Shown: positions 41,226 to 45,783 of the stretch, one piece after another
How the letters are laid out: every line of letters starts with the position of its first letter
Position numbering within the stretch: position 1 is the first letter of the stretch
From: Propionicimonas sp.
Lineage (GTDB): Bacteria; Actinomycetota; Actinomycetes; Propionibacteriales; Propionibacteriaceae
Assembly: GCA_030158185.1 (NCBI GenBank)
Contig: JAOATP010000160.1
Coordinates: 1 to 45,783, forward strand
Length of the DNA stretch: 45,783 nt
Direction: 5' to 3'
Notes under the pieces: model-generated
Told to the model about the DNA's origin: nothing
Database searches by the model: none
What the model saw: only the letters and a program-made list of their open reading frames with translations
Program-made: the position numbers and the translations under genes

Positions 41226-42050
41226 ATGGCCAGCTGGCAGGACGGACCCGAGTACGCGCCGCAGGAGCGTCCGGCGGCCTTCGTGGTGCCACCGGTCGCC
41301 CCGTTGACCGACCCGACGCCCGCTCCCGAGGCCACAGCTGCCCCACCCGCCGGTGAGCCGTCGTTCACGCCACCGTCGAGCGCACAACCCGACCTGGCTG
41401 CCCTCGTGCCCTCGGCGGCACCCGGCCGCAACCCCAACCTTCCGTTCGAGGTCGTCACGGCCGCCGTCACGAATGCCGGCGGCTGGGCAACGAGCCCTTC
41501 CGGAGCCGGACAGCCAGAACTGGCCCAGCGGATGCCGACCCAGCCCTTCAACGCACCGGGCCCGTCCTTGAACGGCTACCTCCCGGTACAGCCGACCGTC
41601 GCACCCAACGCCCCGGTCAATCCGGCACCGTTCCCGGCCCCCGGCACCCCGCAGTGGTTCGCGCCGCCGCCGGAGACCCGCGTGCCGGACGCGCCGCCGT
41701 CGGTGAGCATCGGCCAGATCTGGACGGCCGCCACCGCGGGCGTGATGGTGCCGCTGATCATCGGCGCCCTCTTCAACTGGTTCTCCATCCTGATGCTGGC
41801 ACTGTCGTTCGCCCTTTCCGCGCGCATCGCGTACCGCCATGACGCGGTGCGCCGCAGCTACTTCGGCGCGCTGATCGTGGTCGGCATGCTCGGGATGATG
41901 TCCATGCTCTCTGTCGGTTACAGCAGCGACCTGCTCTTCCAGAGCCTCTCCGACGGCGCCCAATTCGCCTGCGTCGTGCTGTTCTTCGTGATCGGGCTCA
42001 TCGTCGGTGCAGCCCTGCGGGCCGGCGAGCGCCCGGACCGGATGGGCTGA
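41226..42050 (+). CDS. Pro-rich N-terminal, four-helix membrane protein
   Basis: 274 residues. The first 155 are Pro/Ala-rich and probably disordered and cytoplasmic; four membrane helices follow (about 165-182, 184-204, 213-233, 246-266). A short basic loop (RIAYRHDAVRRSY) separates helices two and three. No family recognised. It overlaps the following gene by one base (TGATG), so the two are probably made together. ATG is 150 nt from the divergent cold-shock gene start. Confidence 0.7.
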   Translation: MASWQDGPEYAPQERPAAFVVPPVAPLTDPTPAPEATAAPPAGEPSFTPPSSAQPDLAALVPSAAPGRNPNLPFEVVTAAVTNAGGWATSPSGAGQPELAQRMPTQPFNAPGPSLNGYLPVQPTVAPNAPVNPAPFPAPGTPQWFAPPPETRVPDAPPSVSIGQIWTAATAGVMVPLIIGALFNWFSILMLALSFALSARIAYRHDAVRRSYFGALIVVGMLGMMSMLSVGYSSDLLFQSLSDGAQFACVVLFFVIGLIVGAALRAGERPDRMG

Positions 42051-42820
42051 TGTCGGCGACGCCCGGCCAGCCGGAGGGATTCGGTACGCCCTCGGGTGGC
42101 CAGCCGGGCTTCGCGCCGCCGTCGCCGGGTCCGGCCGTGCCGGGTCCCACGGTGCCGGGCCCCACAGTGCCGGGACCCACCGTGTCGTCGCCGATGCCGA
42201 AGCCGCCGCTCGTCGTCGCGCCGCCACCCTCGGGACGGGGACCGCGCCACGCCCGCCGTTCCCGCGTCCGTTGGGTCGCAGCACTCCTTGCCACGGGGCT
42301 CGTGTTGATCGGGATCCTCGGCGCGCTGCCCCTTGTGCCCACCACGGGGCCCGTCCAGCCGCAGCCGTCGCTGACGCCGGCGGCTGTGGACACCGTCACC
42401 CCGTCCGCTGCTCCCGGGTCGGCCAGCACGGCCACCAGCGGTGGCGACCTGGCCAGGCAGGTCACCTTCGCCTCCGGAGCTGGCCGGGGCACGGTCACCG
42501 TGCGCAGCGCCGTGTGGACGGACACCGGCGAGATGGCTCCGCAACCCGGAAGGCGCTACCTCGTGCTGGACATCTCGATCAGCTGCACCGGCGGCACCGT
42601 CGGGGTCGATGCCCTGATGTTCCGCGCCACCACCGCCGGGGACCGCGAGCTTCCCGGCTTCGGCCCGGCGCTCACCGATCCCCTCGGCGGCCAGGTACTG
42701 AAGTCGGGCGAGACGGCCCGTGGCCAGGTGGGGTACGCGCTGCCCCCCGGCGCCGTCACCGTCGAGGTGCTCGACACCGACCTCGCACCGGTGGCAGAGA
42801 TCAGGATCCCTGCTCCATGA
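42050..42820 (+). CDS. Pro-rich single-pass protein with DUF4352-like extracellular domain
   Basis: 256 residues: a Pro/Gly-rich cytoplasmic head with three VPGPT repeats (about 30-44), a basic stretch, one membrane helix (75-95), and an extracellular domain (about 130-256) with VTVRSAVWTDTGE, RRYLVLDISISCTGG and LKSGETARGQVGYALPPGA, the pattern of DUF4352-like immunoglobulin-type domains of surface lipoproteins. The domain may bind a ligand or the cell wall; function unknown. The 15-nt coding repeats are short-range duplications. Overlaps both neighbours (TGATG, ATGA). Confidence 0.65.
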   Translation: MSATPGQPEGFGTPSGGQPGFAPPSPGPAVPGPTVPGPTVPGPTVSSPMPKPPLVVAPPPSGRGPRHARRSRVRWVAALLATGLVLIGILGALPLVPTTGPVQPQPSLTPAAVDTVTPSAAPGSASTATSGGDLARQVTFASGAGRGTVTVRSAVWTDTGEMAPQPGRRYLVLDISISCTGGTVGVDALMFRATTAGDRELPGFGPALTDPLGGQVLKSGETARGQVGYALPPGAVTVEVLDTDLAPVAEIRIPAP

Positions 42821-43374
42821 GCGAGCCGTTCCGCACCCGACGGTTCCAGCCGATCGCGCCAGAACTGCGCCCGCACCGCAGCCGTAGCGCCGCCCGGGTG
42901 ATCATCACCGACGGCGACAGCGTGCTGCTGCTGGCCGACACCGACCCCGGCCTGCCGGGGACGCGCTGGTGGGTCACGCCCGGCGGCGGCATCGACCCCG
43001 GCGAGACACCCCTGACAGCAGCCGTCCGCGAGATCGAGGAGGAGACCGGCCTCGTCGTCGACGCCGCGCGCCTGCTCGGGCCCGTCGCGACCCGCACCGT
43101 CGTGCACGGCTACTCCGATCAGGTGCTCAGCCAGACCGAGGCCTTCTTCGTGCTGACGGTTGCCGAGAGGTTCGACCCGGACGCTGCCGGCCTCACCCCC
43201 GACGAGCAGATCACGCTGGACGGTTGGGCGTGGCACCCGCTCGACGACCTCGCCAGCATCGCCGGACCGGTCTGGCCGTCCGACCTCGCAGAACTGGCGG
43301 CCCTTGGCGCGACGCCGGAGCGCTGGCCTGTCGATCTCGGTCGCGTAGAGGAATCGACGCTCCCACTAGACTGA
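42817..43374 (+). CDS. NUDIX hydrolase
   Basis: 185 residues. Nudix box from Gly57 to Leu79: GGIDPGE, then REIEEETGL, with Glu63, Arg71, Glu72, Glu75 and Glu76 in place. It hydrolyses a nucleoside diphosphate linked to another moiety; substrate unassigned. The ATG overlaps the previous stop (ATGA), so it is translationally coupled. A basic N-terminus (FRTRRFQPIAPELRPHRSRS) precedes the fold. Next gene starts 6 nt after its stop. Confidence 0.9.
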   Translation: MSEPFRTRRFQPIAPELRPHRSRSAARVIITDGDSVLLLADTDPGLPGTRWWVTPGGGIDPGETPLTAAVREIEEETGLVVDAARLLGPVATRTVVHGYSDQVLSQTEAFFVLTVAERFDPDAAGLTPDEQITLDGWAWHPLDDLASIAGPVWPSDLAELAALGATPERWPVDLGRVEESTLPLD

Positions 43375-43379
43375 CGAGA

Positions 43380-44294
43380 GTGCATGACGTCCCCCAGAAC
43401 ACCGATTCCCCGGTAGACCCGAGCGCGAACCAGCGCCTTCTGGAGCGGTTCATCTGGCTGTCGATCGCCACAGCCATCGCCACGGTCGTGATCAAGGGCT
43501 TCGCCGCGTACATCTCGAATTCCGTAGGCCTGTGGTCGGACGCCATGGAGTCGACCGTGAACCTGGTCGCAGCCATCGTTGCGTTGTGGGCGCTGCGGCT
43601 CTCGGCCAAGCCTGCCGACCACAACCACGACTTCGGTCACGGCAAGGCCGAGTACATGTCGGCAGCGGTCGAGGGCAGCCTGATCTTCATTGCTGCTGGC
43701 GTGATCATCTACAGCGCCGTGCAGCGGCTGCTCGTGCCGGCGGAGCTGGCGCAGCTCGACCTCGGTCTCATCCTTTCCGCCGTGGCAACCGTGCTGAACC
43801 TGGCCACCGGGCTGCTGCTGGTGCGCGCCGGGCGCACGCACCGGTCGATCACGCTCGAGGCCGACGGCAAGCACCTGCTCACCGATGTCTGGACCTCGGT
43901 CGGTGTCCTCGTGGCGATGGGCCTTGTGTTCCTCACCGGCTGGAAGATCCTCGACCCGATCATCGCGTTGCTGATGGGCCTCAACATCCTGTTCACCGGC
44001 TACCGGCTCGTGCGGCGTTCGGTCGTCGGCCTTCTCGACGGCACGCTGCCGCCGGACGAGGTGGCAACGGTCTCCACAGCGCTCCAGAGCGTGTGTGAGG
44101 ACCCCCGGGTGGAGATCACCAACGTCCGCACCAGGGAGTCGGGTCGCCAGCGTTTCGTCTACGCCACCCTCACCGTCCCCGGTTCATGGACGGTGAAGCG
44201 CAGCCACGACATGGCCGACGACGTCGAGGTGGCCATCGATTCGGCTCTACCCGGCACCACGACCTTCGTCCACATCGAGCCGGCAGCCGAGTAG
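43380..44294 (+). CDS. Cation diffusion facilitator (CDF) transporter
   Basis: 304 residues, six membrane helices. SDAMESTVN in helix 2 and HLLTDVWTS in helix 5 hold the metal-site residues; HNHDFGHGKAEY is the conserved loop after helix 3, and the C-terminal domain ends VHIEPAAE with the usual His. The second acidic position of helix 2 found in YiiP is replaced by Ser here, as in a large actinobacterial subgroup, so metal choice is open (zinc, manganese or iron). GTG start 43380, ribosome site weak. Effluxes divalent metal by proton exchange. Last gene of the plus-strand run; ends at a C-run and palindrome. Confidence 0.87.
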   Translation: MHDVPQNTDSPVDPSANQRLLERFIWLSIATAIATVVIKGFAAYISNSVGLWSDAMESTVNLVAAIVALWALRLSAKPADHNHDFGHGKAEYMSAAVEGSLIFIAAGVIIYSAVQRLLVPAELAQLDLGLILSAVATVLNLATGLLLVRAGRTHRSITLEADGKHLLTDVWTSVGVLVAMGLVFLTGWKILDPIIALLMGLNILFTGYRLVRRSVVGLLDGTLPPDEVATVSTALQSVCEDPRVEITNVRTRESGRQRFVYATLTVPGSWTVKRSHDMADDVEVAIDSALPGTTTFVHIEPAAE

Positions 44295-44298
44295 CCCC

Positions 44299-44375
44299 CC
44301 CCCCATCTTCCCGACTTGTCAGAACCACAGGGGGCTATAGCGGCCCCAGTTTCTGACAACTCCGAAGACGGGGGG
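44299..44375. repeat. Imperfect palindrome between convergent genes
   Basis: CCCCCCATCTTC (44299-44310) faces GAAGACGGGGGG (44364-44375), TTGTCAGAA (44316-44324) pairs with TTCTGACAA (44351-44359), and GGGG/CCCC with GCTATAGC lies in the centre. It fills nearly the whole gap between the CDF and cutC genes and directly touches the cutC stop. Works as a two-way terminator; also repeat-like in size. Confidence 0.75.
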
Positions 44376-45092
44376 TCAGGCGGAGGCGTGCCGGACCCGG
44401 TGACGGAGCTCGTCGTCGATCAGCGTCCGCCAGGAACGCACCAAGGCCTCGTCGACGTAGGCCTTGTACGACCCGCCCGGACGCGCCGGCTTGCCGATAT
44501 GGAAGGCGCGGACGCCGCTGCGTGCAAGCCAGGGCACGTGATCGGGGTGCAGACCGCCGCCGGCCATCATCACCGAAGCCGCCCACGGGTCGCGCTTCGC
44601 CCTCTCGAGCAGATCGGTGAGCCCGTGCTCCACATCGCGGGCAGAGCCGGCGGTCAGCACCTGGTCGAGCCGCGGAAGGGTGGCCAGCGCCGCCCAGGCC
44701 TTCTCCTGCTCGAGGCAGGCGTCGATCGCGCGATGGAAGGTCCAGGGCCAGTTGCCGTCCCCGATGAGCTCGACGATCACGCCGGAGTCCACGTCGCCGA
44801 GGCCGTTGAGGAAGCCGAGCACCATGCCGTCCGCACCCGCATCGGAGTAGCTGGACATCAGCCCGCGCAGCCGGACCGCCTCACCACCGTCGGTTCCGAA
44901 ACCCTCGCGCAGCCTCACCATGGGCCGCACCTGGATGCTGGTGGCGCGACGGATCTGGTCGACCAGCTGTGGCGTCGGCGCCATCCCACCGTCATCAAGG
45001 GAGCCACAGACCTCGACCCGGTCGGCGCCACCGGCCTCGGCACGCTCGGCATCCGCCGGGTGCAGGGCGATCACCTCGAGCAGCCCGCTCAT
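44376..45092 (-). CDS. cutC: CutC family protein (copper homeostasis)
   Basis: 238 residues, TIM barrel of the CutC family. Motifs: GGADRVEVCGSLDDGGMAPT near the N-terminus, IQVRPMVRLREGF, TFHRAIDACLEQ, LDQVLTAGSARDVEHG and MMAGGGLHPDHV. Named for copper tolerance, but the biochemical role in bacteria is not settled. ATG 45092 with a GAG before it but no strong ribosome site. It lies between two unusual palindromes. Confidence 0.9.
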   Translation of the reverse strand: MSGLLEVIALHPADAERAEAGGADRVEVCGSLDDGGMAPTPQLVDQIRRATSIQVRPMVRLREGFGTDGGEAVRLRGLMSSYSDAGADGMVLGFLNGLGDVDSGVIVELIGDGNWPWTFHRAIDACLEQEKAWAALATLPRLDQVLTAGSARDVEHGLTDLLERAKRDPWAASVMMAGGGLHPDHVPWLARSGVRAFHIGKPARPGGSYKAYVDEALVRSWRTLIDDELRHRVRHASA

Positions 45093-45120
45093 GGCTCAAT
45101 GATGCGACCACGACAGCGCG

Positions 45121-45240
45121 CCGCCCCGCCGACACGCCCTCACGAACTCGCCGAGGACCAGCCTTCGCGTCGAGGGCTCCACCCTGGGGGCAAGCCCTCG
45201 GCCTCAAGGCTGGCCCTCGGCGAAGTGGTGGCGGGGCGGG
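45121..45240. repeat. 120-nt imperfect palindrome between groEL and cutC
   Basis: Successive paired blocks: CCGCCCCGCC (45121-45130) with GGCGGGGCGG (45230-45239), CGCCGAGG (45149-45156) with CCTCGGCG (45215-45222), CCAGCCTT (45158-45165) with AAGGCTGG (45206-45213), and CGAGGGCT (45171-45178) with AGCCCTCG (45193-45200). The arrangement is symmetrical, like a dispersed REP/MITE-type element rather than a single terminator. Confidence 0.8.
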
Positions 45241-45252
45241 GCCGGGACGCAA

Positions 45253-45284
45253 ACGAGGGCGGCCCCTTGCGGGACCGCCCTCGT
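45253..45284 (-). terminator. groEL terminator
   Basis: ACGAGGGCGG (45253-45262) pairs with CCGCCCTCGT (45275-45284), with CCC/GGG inside around TTGC; on the minus strand TTT follows the stem. It lies 20 nt past the groEL stop. Confidence 0.8.
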
Positions 45285-45304
45285 CGAGGTTCAGCAGGCT
45301 GGAA

Positions 45305-45783
45305 TCAGAAGTCCATGCCGCCCATGCCGCCGTCGCCGCCGCCCTGCATGGGCTGCGACTTCTCGGGCTTGTCGGCGATGACTGCTTCCGTTGTCAGGAA
45401 CAGTGCTGCGATCGATGCTGCGTTCTGCAGCGCGGAGCGCGTGACCTTGGCCGGGTCGATGATGCCGGCCTTGACCATGTCGACGTACTCGCCGGTCGCG
45501 GCGTTGAGGCCGAAACCGATCTCGATGTTCGACACCTTCTCTGCAACGACGCCACCCTCGAGGCCGGCGTTGATCGCGATCTGCTTCAGCGGTGCGGAGC
45601 AGGCGCTGAACACGATCTGTGCACCGGTCGCCTCGTCGCCGACGAGGCCGAGGCCCGCGACGTTGATCTTGGCGGCAGCCTGCAGCAGCGCGACGCCACC
45701 ACCGGCGACGATGCCCTCTTCGACGGCAGCCTTCGCGTTGCGGACGGCGTCCTCGATGCGGTGCTTGCGCTCCTTGAGCTCGA
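45305..45783 (-). CDS. groL: 60-kDa chaperonin GroEL, C-terminal part (runs off the right edge)
   Basis: 159 residues of the C-terminal equatorial domain, beginning with [31 protein letters not shown] at the window edge, and ending DGGMGGMDF, the Gly-Met tail found in GroEL2-type actinobacterial chaperonins. [24 protein letters not shown] is the conserved end of the fold. Forms the barrel in which proteins fold with ATP and GroES. The gene is complete at its 3' end with a terminator; no groES is visible, as the 5' part is outside. Confidence 0.97.
   Translation of the reverse strand, partial: ELKERKHRIEDAVRNAKAAVEEGIVAGGGVALLQAAAKINVAGLGLVGDEATGAQIVFSACSAPLKQIAINAGLEGGVVAEKVSNIEIGFGLNAATGEYVDMVKAGIIDPAKVTRSALQNAASIAALFLTTEAVIADKPEKSQPMQGGGDGGMGGMDF

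Noticed and set aside
44295-44304. Run of ten C as a phase-variable tract
   Set aside because: It lies just after the CDF stop codon and outside any reading frame, so slippage would not switch a protein; might also be a sequencing weak point.
1-45783. CRISPR arrays, tRNA or rRNA genes, riboswitches, intact insertion sequences
   Set aside because: Looked for in the gaps on both strands; no regularly spaced repeats, tRNA T-arm pattern in a cloverleaf, known aptamer core or transposase was found.

Overview
The window looks like a chromosomal segment of a high-GC actinobacterium. Several genes are typical of that phylum: a DtxR-type metal repressor whose metal-site residues fall at the same numbers as in corynebacterial DtxR, an acVLRF1-type release factor, DUF2530 and DUF3027 proteins, a one-domain cold-shock protein with a tail, and a GroEL ending in GGMGGMDF. 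Propionibacteriaceae or a relative is my best guess, but no rRNA or tRNA is present to place it. All calls come from reading translations, start sites and repeats by eye; no database search was run.

Left end (1-7217): a sparse, AT-richer stretch with an orphan HEAGH metalloprotease-like gene and a small hypothetical gene. Then come cytoplasmic L-asparaginase, a DUF2252 protein, a remnant of an aldo/keto reductase, a short-chain dehydrogenase and three small genes. One of these (6612-7217) carries a nearly perfect 69-nt tandem duplication.

Sugar locus (7336-19546, minus strand): GH2 beta-mannosidase, Tat-type lipoprotein binding protein, two Opp/Dpp-type permeases, two ATPases, GH1 beta-glucosidase and GH3 beta-glucosidase. 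None of the three hydrolases has a signal peptide. The layout suggests import of intact beta-manno/gluco-oligosaccharides followed by cytoplasmic hydrolysis. A LacI-type operator-like site lies about 110 nt upstream of the first gene, and a GGGGACGGTTC palindrome separates the transporter genes from GH1-GH3.

19985-25657: tatA, a TolB-like propeller, and the most unusual gene of the window, an 866-residue fusion of a P-loop kinase domain with a GH13_18 (sucrose-phosphorylase-like) domain, followed by leucyl aminopeptidase. A second, larger GGGGACGGTTC palindrome lies next to the fusion gene.

25765-31921: three tandem membrane transporters (SLC13-like, DMT-like, an unassigned 403-residue transporter), thioredoxin, DtxR, acVLRF1 and two tiny membrane proteins.

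31958-39595: a hypothetical gene, then a TetR/HlyD/ABC-ATPase/FtsX-permease efflux operon behind a perfect 19-bp TetR-type palindrome, and an AzgA-type purine permease.

39640-45783: DUF2530 and DUF3027 genes overlapping tail to tail, a cold-shock protein, a tightly overlapping set of two proline-rich membrane proteins and a NUDIX hydrolase, a cation diffusion facilitator, CutC, and the 3' end of groEL. Large imperfect palindromes lie on both sides of cutC.
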